Below are positions 25,054 through 35,500 of a stretch of DNA of 64,000 nucleotides, piece by piece (the first letter of the stretch is position 1; each line of letters starts with the position of its first letter). The position numbers and the translations under genes were made by a program. A model generated the notes under the pieces. That model made no database searches. It was given only the letters and a program-made list of their open reading frames with translations, and had not been told where the DNA came from. Source of the stretch: Amarolinea aalborgensis (lineage in GTDB: Bacteria; Chloroflexota; Anaerolineae; SSC4; Amarolineaceae); the NCBI RefSeq assembly GCF_900491745.1, contig NZ_UETR01000003.1, forward strand, positions 186,001 through 250,000, read 5' to 3'.

Positions 25054-26856
25054 TTAGTAGACGCGCTCCTTTGGCTGGTACTTGGTGATTGTAACCGGCT
25101 TATAAGTCAACTGCACCCCAACGCCGCTGCCGTCATCTTCCAGGCGCGCCAGGCTGTGCTTAAGCCACTTGACATCATCGCGCTTCGGATAGTCGTCGCG
25201 GGCATGACCGCCGCGGCTTTCGGTGCGCGCGAGCGCGGCCGCAGCCGTAACGTAGGCCAGGTCAAGCAAATTTCCCAGCTCAAAGGCTTCCAACAGCTCG
25301 GTATTGTAGCGTTTGCCCTTGTCCATGATGGAAATGTTCTGGTAACGCTGCTTCAGTTCGCGCAGCTTGCTCAACGCCTCCTGGCACAGCTGCTCCGTGC
25401 GGAAGACGCCCACATTGGCCATCATCATGACCTGCATGTCGCGCCGGATATCGGCCACGTTTTCCTTGCCCGTCGCGTTGCGAATGCCCTCCAGGCGAGC
25501 TTTGACATCACCTTCTGGATTGGCCGGCAGCGGTGTGAAGTCAACTTGTTTGGCATACTCGGCCATGCGCACGCCGGCTACCTTACCGAAGACCACCAGG
25601 TCCACCAGGGAGTTGGTGCCCAGGCGGTTGGCGCCGTGCACGGATACGCACGCGCACTCGCCCGCGGCGTAGAAGCCAGGGAGCACCGTGTTGTTTTCGT
25701 CAATCACCACTTCCGCATCCAGGTTGGTGGGGATGCCGCCCATCGCGTAATGCGCGGTGGGTTGAATGGGCATCGGCTGTTTGACCGGATCCACGTCCAG
25801 GTAGGTGCGGCAGAAATCGGCAATGTCGGGCAGTTTGGCTTCGATCTCCTCCGCCGTGACATGGATGGGCTTGCCATCCAGGCCCTTGCGGCCGTCCATC
25901 TCTGCGTACTTGTTGATGGTTTCCGGTCGCACGTCCAGGTAAACGTAATCCTTGCCTTCGACGCCGCGGCCCTGCATGATTTCCAGGTAGATGGCGCGGG
26001 AGACGACATCGCGCGAGGCCAGGTCTTTGACCGTGGTGGCGTAGCGTTCCATGAAGCGTTCGCCCTTACCGTTGATCAGCACGCCGCCTTCGCCGCGCAC
26101 CGCTTCGGTGATCAGGATGCCCATGCGCCAAATGCCGGTGGGATGGAACTGGAAGAATTCCATGTCCTCCTGCGGAATGCCGCGGCGCAGAGCAATGGCG
26201 TTGCCGTCGCCGGTCAGCGCGTGGGCGTTGCTGGTGATCTGCCAGACGCGGCCAAAGCCGCCGGTGGCAAAGCAGACCGCCTTGGCATGGAATACGTGGT
26301 ATTCGCCGGTGTCAATCTCCAACGCCACGATGCCGTTTACCTTGCCATCGGTGACGAGCAGGTCAACGACATGGAACTCATCGAAGAAGGTGACATTGTT
26401 TTTGATGCACTGCTGGTAGAGGGTTTGCAGGATCATGTGCCCGGTGCGATCGGCCGCATGGCAGGCCCGGCGCACCGGTTTCTTGGTGACGTTGTTGGTG
26501 TGGCCGCCGAAGGGACGCTGGGAGATGCGTCCGTCTGCGGTGCGATCAAAAGGCAGGCCCATGTGCTCCAATTCGTAGACCACATTGACGGCCTCTTTGC
26601 ACATGAAGTCAATGGCATCCTGATCGCCCATGTAGTCGCTGCCCTTGACCGTGTCAAAGGCGTGCCATTCCCAATGGTCTTCTTCCAGGTTGGCGAGCGC
26701 GGCCCCAATGCCGCCCTGCGCCGTACCGGTGTGTGAACGGGTGGGATAGAGCTTACTGACTACGCACGTCTTGGCGCCCTGTGATGCGTACAGGGCCGCC
26801 ATCAAACCAGCGCCGCCGGCGCCGACAATGACGACATCAAATTTATGGGTTGGCAT
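25054..26856 (-). CDS. sdhA: Succinate dehydrogenase flavoprotein subunit
   Basis: Catalytic subunit of complex II, 600 residues. FAD motif VVIVGAGGAGLMAAL (about 7-21), the covalent-flavin His in RSHTGTAQGGIGAAL (about 40-54), the active-site HPTGIWRMG and RGEGGVLINGKGERF regions, and the C-terminal RGGHARDDYPKRDD are all present. GGAG precedes the ATG. It is third in the operon, fifteen bases behind sdhD. Confidence 0.95.
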   Translation of the reverse strand: MPTHKFDVVIVGAGGAGLMAALYASQGAKTCVVSKLYPTRSHTGTAQGGIGAALANLEEDHWEWHAFDTVKGSDYMGDQDAIDFMCKEAVNVVYELEHMGLPFDRTADGRISQRPFGGHTNNVTKKPVRRACHAADRTGHMILQTLYQQCIKNNVTFFDEFHVVDLLVTDGKVNGIVALEIDTGEYHVFHAKAVCFATGGFGRVWQITSNAHALTGDGNAIALRRGIPQEDMEFFQFHPTGIWRMGILITEAVRGEGGVLINGKGERFMERYATTVKDLASRDVVSRAIYLEIMQGRGVEGKDYVYLDVRPETINKYAEMDGRKGLDGKPIHVTAEEIEAKLPDIADFCRTYLDVDPVKQPMPIQPTAHYAMGGIPTNLDAEVVIDENNTVLPGFYAAGECACVSVHGANRLGTNSLVDLVVFGKVAGVRMAEYAKQVDFTPLPANPEGDVKARLEGIRNATGKENVADIRRDMQVMMMANVGVFRTEQLCQEALSKLRELKQRYQNISIMDKGKRYNTELLEAFELGNLLDLAYVTAAAALARTESRGGHARDDYPKRDDVKWLKHSLARLEDDGSGVGVQLTYKPVTITKYQPKERVY

Positions 26857-26870
26857 GGTTGATCTCCGTC

Positions 26871-27257
26871 TCAGGCCTTAATCTGGAAGCGAAAAATGGT
26901 CATGACGCCCATCAGGATCATCAGGCCAACCAAGAGATAAACAAGGCTCTTGACCACCAGGTTCCAGCCTGGGCTGCGCACGTAGTCGTCAATGACCCAG
27001 CGCGCGCCGTTGGCGCCATGGATAAAGGCAAACAGGAGCAAGGCCATGTCGTAAAGGCTCCAGAACCAGCCGGAAGGCCCAGTCCAGCGTTGCACGATCA
27101 CGTCGAACGTGATTTTCTCGACGCGCAAGACCAGGTGCATGTAGAGCAGGTGGAACATGGCAAGAAAGAGCAGGGCCAGGCCTGAAAGGCGCATGAAAAA
27201 CCAGGACAGCGCCTCGAAGCGGCGGCCGCGCACACGATACTGCGAAAGTGCACTCAT
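26871..27257 (-). CDS. sdhD: Succinate dehydrogenase membrane anchor subunit
   Basis: Three-helix anchor, 128 residues, starting MSALSQYRVRGRRFEAL. Helix 1 (about 20-42) contains FHLLYMHLV with candidate haem or quinone histidines; helix 2 (about 64-80) precedes NGARWVIDDYVRSPG, a typical SdhD stretch; helix 3 is about 98-118. AGGAGGAG is 4-6 bases ahead of the ATG; an open extension upstream lies inside sdhC and is discarded. Confidence 0.88.
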   Translation of the reverse strand: MSALSQYRVRGRRFEALSWFFMRLSGLALLFLAMFHLLYMHLVLRVEKITFDVIVQRWTGPSGWFWSLYDMALLLFAFIHGANGARWVIDDYVRSPGWNLVVKSLVYLLVGLMILMGVMTIFRFQIKA

Positions 27258-27268
27258 GATGGCTCCTC

Positions 27269-27661
27269 CTACGCGGGTTTGAAAAGCGTGCTCAGGGTGA
27301 CAATGGCCGCGGGCACGAAGATGAGCAGAACAACGACCAGCGCGATCCGGTACATCAAGCGTTGGTATTTGGTGGAGGAAGGCCAGAAGTCCACGATGAT
27401 GACGCGGAGGCCGTTGATCGCATGATAGATAACGCCGAAGATCAGGAAGACTTCCATGACCTTGAAAGGGGGACCGCTGTAGAGAAACAGGAACTTCGAG
27501 AAAGTCTCTTCGCCCAGGTTCATTAAATAGATGTCGAACACGTGCAGAAAGAGAAAGAGAAGAATACCGAGTCCGCCGACACGGTGCATCATCCATGCCC
27601 AGTGACCTTCACGGCCCCGGTAGGTAATGCCCCGCCACAGGGATTCAACGAGCGCCGCCAT
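27269..27661 (-). CDS. sdhC: Succinate dehydrogenase cytochrome b556 subunit
   Basis: Quinone-site and haem anchor of complex II, 130 residues, three membrane helices. HRVGGLGILLFLFLHVFDIY (about 26-45) has the conserved SdhC His-Arg and haem-ligand His; the second (VIYHAINGLRVIIVDF, about 76-91) matches the YHxxNGxRh signature. AAGGAGG precedes ATG 27661. First gene of sdhCDAB, 188 bases behind its promoter. Confidence 0.9.
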   Translation of the reverse strand: MAALVESLWRGITYRGREGHWAWMMHRVGGLGILLFLFLHVFDIYLMNLGEETFSKFLFLYSGPPFKVMEVFLIFGVIYHAINGLRVIIVDFWPSSTKYQRLMYRIALVVVLLIFVPAAIVTLSTLFKPA

Positions 27662-27855
27662 AACGAGCTAGCCTCCTTGTGTGGTTGAACTGCATCGCAG
27701 CTTCAGCAACGAAGCCGCGAGCCGCTGCCTGAGTCCAGGCCTTAGATCCAAATGCCGAAGGCTCCTCAGGCTCTTGAGTGATGTAACATCCTAAACCCCT
27801 ACCGCGCCGCGGGGTATGACGCAGCGCAGTTTGTTCAGAAAGTCACACACAAATG

Positions 27856-27884
27856 ATTATACAGGCAGAACGAGTAAAGTACAA
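27856..27884 (-). promoter_or_regulatory. Promoter of sdhCDAB
   Basis: Minus-strand TTGTAC (27879-27884), a 17-base spacer and a perfect TATAAT (27856-27861). The leader to sdhC is about 188 bases and contains no gene; I see a CG-rich CCGCGGCGCGG element near 27803-27815 but no riboswitch I recognise. The -35 lies in the neighbouring repeat. Confidence 0.65.
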
Positions 27885-27952
27885 AGTGCAAAGTGTGGAA
27901 TGCAAGGCGGCAGCGTGCTGCCAGCGTTTTGCATTCTGTGCTTTGCACTTTG
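27882..27952. repeat. CAAAGTGCAAAG inverted repeat downstream of icd
   Basis: 24-base arms (27882-27905 and 27929-27952) match with three mismatches and enclose a smaller GGCAGC/GCTGCC stem (27909-27914, 27917-27922). It lies seven bases past the icd stop and probably ends that transcript. Confidence 0.75.
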
Positions 27953-27958
27953 CATGAA

Positions 27959-29203
27959 CTACAGGTTGGCGATGATGGCGGAGGCAAACTCGGAGGTCTT
28001 GACTTCGGTAGCGCCTTGCATTTGGCGGGCAAAGTCGTAGGTGACGATCTTCTGCTCCACCGTCTTGATGTATGCGTCAATGATGGCCTGGCCGGCCTCT
28101 TTCCAGCCGATGTACTCCAGCATCATGACGCCGGAGAGCAAGAGCGAGCCGGGGTTGACCTTGTCCAGGTTGGAGTATTTGGGCGCGGTGCCATGCGTGG
28201 CTTCGAACACGGCCATGTGATCGCCGATGTTGCTGCCGGGCGCGATGCCGACGCCGCCCACTTCGGCGGCCACTGCGTCCGACAGGTAGTCGCCGTTGAG
28301 GTTGGGCGTGGCAATGACATCGAACTCATCCGGCCGCAGCAGCATCATCTGAAACATGATGTCGGCGATACGGTCCTTGATGACGATCTTGCCGGCGGGC
28401 GCCTGACCGTTGTAGGGCGCCTGCCACAGCTCGTCCTCGGTGATGGTGACATCGCCGAATTCCTCTTTGGCTAACTCGTAGCCCCAATTGCGAAACGCGC
28501 CTTCGGTGAACTTCTGAATGTTGCCCTTGTGCACCAGGGTGACGCTCTTGCGGCCGTACTCCAGCGCATATTGAAGAGCCTTGCGCATCAGTCGCTTGGT
28601 GCCGAACGCACTGATCGGTTTGATGCCAATCCCTGCACCCTCGAAGAAGCGCGCGCCCATCTCCTCACGCAGGAAGCGCGCCACTTTTTCATTTTCAGGC
28701 GTGCCTGACTTGTACTCAATGCCGGCGTAAACATCTTCGGTATTCTCGCGGAAGATGACGACATCCACTTTTTCGGGATGGCGCAGCGGGCTGGGCACGT
28801 TGGGGAACCAGCGCACGGGGCGCACGCAGGCGTACAGATCCAGCTCCAACCGCAGCGCGACGTTGAGGCTGCGGAAGCCGCCGCCCACCGGCGTGGTCAG
28901 CGGGCCTTTGATGCCAACGTAGAACTCGCGAATGGCGTTGAGCGATTCTTGCGGGAAGTAGTCGCCGTAGGTGTTGAACGCCTTCTCGCCGGCATAAATC
29001 TCGGCCCAGGCCACCTTGCGCTGGCCGCCGTACACCTTCTGCACGGCCGCATCCCAGATGCGCATACTGGCCCTTGTGATGTCCGGCCCGATGCCATCGC
29101 CTTCGATGAACAGCAGGATGGGATTGTCCGGCACTGCCAATTTGCCTTCGCGCACACTGATCCGAGCCCCATCTGTGGGAATGATAATTTTATCGTACGC
29201 CAT
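27959..29203 (-). CDS. icd: Isocitrate dehydrogenase (NADP-type)
   Basis: Oxidatively decarboxylates isocitrate to 2-oxoglutarate; 414 residues, as in bacterial homodimeric Icd. FIEGDGIGPDI (about 32-42), the substrate-phosphate loop SLNVALRLELDLYACVRPVR (about 111-130), FRENTEDVYAGIEY, the metal-site NLNGDYLSD and ATHGTAPKY coenzyme region are present. AAGGAGGA stands before ATG 29203; the frame extends nine codons further but lacks a ribosome site. It is upstream of sdh in the same direction, each with its own promoter. Confidence 0.95.
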   Translation of the reverse strand: MAYDKIIIPTDGARISVREGKLAVPDNPILLFIEGDGIGPDITRASMRIWDAAVQKVYGGQRKVAWAEIYAGEKAFNTYGDYFPQESLNAIREFYVGIKGPLTTPVGGGFRSLNVALRLELDLYACVRPVRWFPNVPSPLRHPEKVDVVIFRENTEDVYAGIEYKSGTPENEKVARFLREEMGARFFEGAGIGIKPISAFGTKRLMRKALQYALEYGRKSVTLVHKGNIQKFTEGAFRNWGYELAKEEFGDVTITEDELWQAPYNGQAPAGKIVIKDRIADIMFQMMLLRPDEFDVIATPNLNGDYLSDAVAAEVGGVGIAPGSNIGDHMAVFEATHGTAPKYSNLDKVNPGSLLLSGVMMLEYIGWKEAGQAIIDAYIKTVEQKIVTYDFARQMQGATEVKTSEFASAIIANL

Positions 29204-29228
29204 GAAAAGCTCCTCCTTCGTAGGCGCC

Positions 29229-29237
29229 ATTTTACCA
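29229..29237 (-). promoter_or_regulatory. Extended -10 promoter of icd
   Basis: Minus-strand TGGTAAAAT (29229-29237) fits TGnTAtAAT with one change and sits 26 bases before the ATG. No strong -35 is seen. Confidence 0.5.
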
Positions 29238-29344
29238 TCGAATGGGCAAAGCCCTTAAATTTTGCACGGCAGCCCGAAGCCGTCTGGCGACGACGTGAAA
29301 GCCCCGGCATGGCTGGCGTCCGGCGTCGGCGTGAAGACAGGCGC

Positions 29345-29373
29345 TTGACAAACTGATCTCTACGTCATACACT
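29345..29373 (+). promoter_or_regulatory. Sigma-70-type promoter of the giant gene
   Basis: TTGACA (29345-29350), a 17-base spacer and TACACT (29368-29373). The 373 bases between icd and the giant gene hold this promoter and the icd promoter; I see no further gene. The leader would be about 195 bases. Confidence 0.6.
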
Positions 29374-29576
29374 TGCGCAGTATTCGTGCACTACTTTGTA
29401 CCGACCCAGGTGCATGCCCAGGCCATGATGGCCACGCCGCTGCAGGTCGCACCAGGCGTCACCCGTCTCTGCCAAAACGCCGCGCCGCCAGGCGATGATG
29501 ACTACTTCCTACCACCCCACGCTCCCGATGGATAGCGAGTTTCATGTTTATCATGCTTGCTGAGGAGGTATCCTCT

Positions 29577-32500
29577 ATGTTGCCCATCTTCGTGCGTGCT
29601 AGACAGACTGTTGCCCGCCTGCATCGCCCGCGCCTACCGATGACGCCGCCCCGCGGCATCGCATGGCAGGCTGCCGCGACGATCCTCATGCTGCTTGCGG
29701 CCAGCGCACTCCTCACGCGCTCATCGCTGCCCGCGCAAGCCTTCGGCTCCACCTTTCCCGGCGACGTGCATCAGGATTTCACGAGCCGCGCCCTGCGTGG
29801 CCTTGGATTTTCTGGCAGCCAGGCCAACAAGATTATCAAAGGAATCGTGCGCGCGGACGTAAGCGGCGACAACGGCTACTACACCTATCCACCTGCACAC
29901 ATGGACGATTATACGTTCACGCAGGCCCGCGGCTGGATGACGGCGCGCTGGAATACGGCCCTCGACTATGTGGGCAGCTGTAGCACACAGGATTTCGCGC
30001 TTGAACAGTTGGGCCTGATGCTGCACACTGTCCAGGATTTCTACAGTCATTCCAATTTCGTCGAAAAAGGGGGCGCCCCCCCGCTCGGCGCCCAATTCCG
30101 CACCACGTTCGGCAACGTAGACAGCCTCAATACGCAGGTCACCGACGCGGCTGGCCAGCTTCTGCGCATCAAGACCGAGAGTTATGTTGACTTGATTACG
30201 CACAACCAGGCCTGCTGCAGCTACCAGCTCGTGGGCGGCGGCAACGGCGGAACGCCAACCCTAGAGCTGGTCTGCAACCAGGATCGGCTGCGCGACGAAG
30301 TCACGGCCTGCTTTCACGCCGACATGAATAAGGATATCTCAGCCGGTCTGGCCACATCCATCGGCGCGCTCATTTTCGCGGCGCCGCAGAGCGCGCAATA
30401 CTACGACCAGGCCGTGGCAGACGCCATGGTCGAAACGGTCAAGCAGTGGCAGCTGTTCGAAAGCGATGTGCACCAGCGCTATGGTTCCAATGCCGACAAG
30501 ATCATTCGCCAGCTCAAGCATGGTTGCAACGACTATGACGTGGTGATCACCGCCAACCAGCCCTCGTATCAGGCCTGCACCAATGCCGGATTTACCATCA
30601 ATATCTATGACAGCAATGGCAATCCGATTGATCCGGACACCTCCCTGGTCAACTCAACCAATCCGGGCGAATACTTTCGCGCAACCCTTGACGGCACGCG
30701 GGTTGATCAAAACTTGCAGCGCATTGATGTCGGCGTGTACCGCTACAACACGGCTGCCAACCCCGCGCTTTATTTTCGCACCGCACAATCGCATCTGTTC
30801 CTGCTGGATGTCTGGCGCAAGCAGTTCTCCACGATGGGGATTCCCGACAAGATCGTCGGCGGCGGCGACCTTCTTTTTAATGTAAAGCTGCCGCCGCAGC
30901 AATACTACCAGGCGCAGTGCAGTCGTATTCCCAAGGTCTGGGACTCCACGCAGTGCCAGTATGTCTTGCCGCAGCCGCTGCCCAACATCACGTGCAAGCC
31001 GGATGAAAATCAGAGTGTGGCCGACCTGGACCTGGCGATGATGCCGGAGTACCAGGCCGGCTCCCCCATCGCGCCCGTGGCCGCGAGCCCCGTGGTCACC
31101 AGCCAGGTGGCGATTCTCGACAACGGCTATGGCTTTGCGCTGGCCCAGCTTCTCAACGGTCTCAACATCCCCGCGGACCGCCTCCAACCCGATTTCACAC
31201 CCGCGTTGGCCGCGCGCTACCCGGTCTTGTTCATTCCCAGCGGCGGCTTGAGCGGCTATGCCGATTCCAGCCTCATGAAAACCCGGCTCGCTGCGTATGT
31301 GGCTGCCGGGGGGACCCTGATCGTCATGGACCAGGCAACCGGGCAAGATTTTTCGCTTTTACCCGGCGCAGGCTGGCGCGCCTATGGCTTCCAGGAGGAT
31401 TTCTACTGCCAGTTCGCCTCGGTCGGCATTGCAGCCTATGCCGGCATGTTTGCCAGCCAGCGCAGCTCGGTGCTGAACCTGAATATTGACGGCTTCTTCA
31501 GTGCCATTCCGGTCGGCGCGCAGACACTGCTGCGGCGCACGGCCACCGGCGCACCAGCCATGGTGCTCTACACGCCCGGCAGCGGGCCGGGCCGGGTCAT
31601 CGCCACGACCGCCTACGCGGATATGGCAACCTTCATGGGCCAGGGCACGGAGGACGAGCATGCCTTGCTGCGCGACCTGGTGGTTTGGGCGTTGCGACAG
31701 GATAATGTCGACGCGTATGGCGATAGCGACGCCGTAGCGACGACCCTGACCATTACCAATACAGGCCATGTGACAGCCACCAGCGCCTCGCTCTCAATTT
31801 CGGGCCTGCTGCAGCATGCCTACCGCGCCTACGATACGCTTCTGGCGCCCGGCCAGGCCACGACCTTGCCCTTCACCGCGACCCTGGATGCCGGCTTCCC
31901 GCGGGGCTATCAGGACGTGAACGCACTCCTCTTCGCCGATAATGGTTCCCTGGTCACGAGTCAAACCGCGTATCGGTATGCCCTGCGCACCTTCGATGGG
32001 ACTGCACAGAACTGGACTTACCAAGGCTCGCCCCACGTGCTGGTGATCACGAGCGACAACGAGCGCTATCCTTACGGAGCGACAGCCCTCTTTACCTTCC
32101 ATCTCTGGAACTATACCAACGCCGCTGCGCACTATCGGGTTGATTGGCGGGTTTTCCAGGTCGGTGAGTTTAGCCAGCAGATCACGGCGCCGGCTGGCCA
32201 GGAAGGGACTTTTCTTTACCAGCTGCCCAACCTGACGAAACCTGTGCGCCTGAGCGCGGCCTACTACGTGCAGGAGGGATCAGAGTGGCGCCTGCTTGGC
32301 TCGGCTGAGCGCGGTATTTGGACCGTATCTCCCGATTTTAGTGTGCAGATGGTGACCGCCAAATCCACCTACAGTACCAATGAAACGGTGCCCATCACCG
32401 TGAGTGTCATCAACCGCCTGAATCTACCCCAGACTATCAGCGGCGCCGTCACGGTCTACAACGCCGCGCGCCAGGCGTTGATCACGCGCACGTTGGATAT

Positions 32501-35500
32501 CACCCTGGCGCCCAATGCCGTGGGACAGCGCACCGTGACCTTCGCCGCACCTCCCTGGCCCGTTGATTCCTATACCGTGGAGTGGCGCACGCACGTCGCC
32601 GACCTGCCCGCTGGCAACTTTACCGTCCCCTTCATCGTGCCCCTGGCCGCACTGCAAGTGCATGCCACGCTGCCGCCGGGGCTGGCCGGCTCGACCCCGC
32701 TGACGCTCACCCTGGCCAATCTGAGCGCAGTCGACGCGTTTAGCGGCACGCTTGCCGTGACCTTGACCAATCCGGTTGGTCTCGACGTCTGGACCCACAC
32801 GGAAGGCCTGTCCCTGGCCGCCGGCGCACAGGCCACGCAGCATCTTACCATGACCCTGGGCGTACTCACATTCGGCGCTTACTCTTTGCACTACAGCTTT
32901 CTTCCCTTCGGTCAGAGCCAGTCCTTGAGCGGCCGCATCCTGACTCTACAGAATAAGCTGGCCGGCTATGTGGAGCTTACAGACGCCACCGTACGCGTAC
33001 GCGCGCCGCTCCATGTGGCGCTGCACCTGTTCAATGTGGGCGATTTCACCGTGGCGCCCACGATGACTTTTAGCCTGCCTCTGGCTGGTATCAGCGTTAC
33101 CCAGCCCAGTCCTTCCCTGGCGCCGGGCGCGGTCGTGACGCGCAGCGCTGTCCTGACCCTACCCGCCATGCTCGATTCCGGCGCGGCCAGCGTTGTTGCG
33201 ACATTGACGCTGGCCAATAGCATCTCGCGTACCGCGCCCATCTTCCTCACCCCCGCCGCCATCGCGGCGCAGCTTTCTGGCACTACGGCGCTGGCCGGGC
33301 AGTCGTTTGCTGTACGTCTGACCAATACGGGCGGCATTGACGCCAGTGTGAACTACAGCCAGACCCTCCGCGATCGCTTTGGTCACATGCTCGGCCAGGC
33401 GGGCGCGTTGTCGCAGACTATCGAAGCCGGCGCCGCCGTGACCGCAAGCCTGGCTGTGCCCGCGAGCGCCGTCTCCGGCCGCTACACCCTTGCCACGCAC
33501 GGCATCATCAGCGGCACTTTCGACCACTTTGACCAGGAACGCACGGTGACCGTTGACGGCGTCGCCGCCGCTCTGCAGGTGTTGACCCAGCGCCCATGGT
33601 ACCTTACGACCGATACGGTCACAACCACTGCCGCCATCACCGGCAGCGGCGCACTGCTGACTGGGACTGACCTCGATCTACAGATCGTGAAAGCCACGGC
33701 GGATGTCACGAATCGCTGGACGACCTTTGTGGACACCGACGGCTTGCCTGCCAATGACGTGCGTGCGTTGACATTCACCCCTGACGGGCTGAAGTGGTTC
33801 GGCGCGGTTGACTGGCAGGCTGGCCCTAGCGCGGGACGCGCTGGCGTGCTGGACGACGGCGGTACACCCTTCGATAAAGCAGACGATACCTGGCAACACT
33901 TCGACGCCAGCGATGGACTGCTGGCTGACGAAGTGCATGACCTGGCCATCGAAGGCAACGGCCTGATCTGGTTCGGTAATCTGGGTCAGTTTGCCGGCTC
34001 CGACGGGGGCAACCACTGGCCTCACCAACCCGACAATCGCCCATTGATCAACACGGGCGGGGTCAGCGTCCTGGATGATGGCGGTACACCCTTCGACAAA
34101 ACAGATGATACCTGGCAGACGTTCAGCGAGGCCGACGGCCTGGCCAACTACAACGTCAACGCCGTTGCGATTCAAACTATCAGCCCAACCTTGGCCTACA
34201 AGTGGTTCGGCGTTCATTACGGCGGCGTGAGCCTGCTCGATGACCACGGCACGCCTTTCAACAAGGTTGACGATACCTGGGTTACTTTCACCCCCGCCGA
34301 CGGCCTGACCAGCAATCGTGTCTATGCAATCCGGATTGACGCAGCGGGCCGCAAGTGGTTCGGCACGCAGGGGGGCGGGGTCAGCCTGCTGGACGATAAC
34401 GGAACGCCGTTGAACAAAGATGACGATACCTGGACTAGTTTCACCAGCCAGGATGGGCTGCTTGCCGACAATGTGTATGCGATTGCCATTGATAATGCGG
34501 GCTTGAAGTGGTTTGGCGTTGCCTCTTCGGGCGGTACACGGCCCAGCTTGCCCCTGGACGCCGACGGCCTCAGCGTACTTGACGACCACGGGACCCCCTT
34601 CAACAAGAATGATGACACCTGGCAGAGTTTTACGACAGCGGACGGCCTGGCGGTCGGCGTCGTCACTGGCATTGCCATCGACGCGCACGGCCGTAAGTGG
34701 CTGGCAACCGGGGCAGGCGGCGTCAGCGTGCTTGACGATCATGGCACGCCCTTTGACAAGACTGATGATACCTGGACAACCTACACCAGCGCGGATGGTC
34801 TGGCGAATGATGTCGTACAGGCCGTACGCGTGGCTCCCAGCGGCCGTGAGTGGTTTGGGACAGTCAACGGGACCAGCGTGTTGGGCGAGAATGAGGGCGA
34901 AGGGTTGCGCCTGGTGTGGGAACGCCACGCGTCCGTTGACCTGCCCGGAGTCACGCAGGTCATCACGAGCGCAGGCACGCTCACCGACACAGGCAAGTAC
35001 TATCTGCTCGGCCGGCTGACAACGCCCCTGGGCCAAACCGTGGCCCAGGCCGCACCCTATCCCTTCTATGTCTTCCCGGCGCAGACGGCGCTCCTGCTCG
35101 ACGCCGGACCAGGGCCGGTGCGTCCGAGTCAGCCGTTGACGCTGAGTGTGGTGGCGCGCAACGACGCGGTCCTGCCGCTGGACAACCAAACGCTGACCGT
35201 TACCCAGGACAGCGCGGTCATCTATGTCGCAGGGCCTTTCAGTGTGCCCGCTGGGGGCGCAACGCCCTTTACCGTGACCACCGCGGCGCCGACCACACCC
35301 GGCCTGACCCGCCTGGCCGCAAGTATGGGGTCGCTCAGCGTCTCCGAGGATATTACCGTCAGCGCGCCCCTACTGCAGGTCGGGATAGATGCGCCCGCGG
35401 TCGCAGGCCGCGATCCCTTCTCACTGACGGTGGTGCTTACCAACAGCGGTCAGATTGCAGCCGACGTGACGGTCGCCGTGGCGCCCCAGGCTCGCCCATT

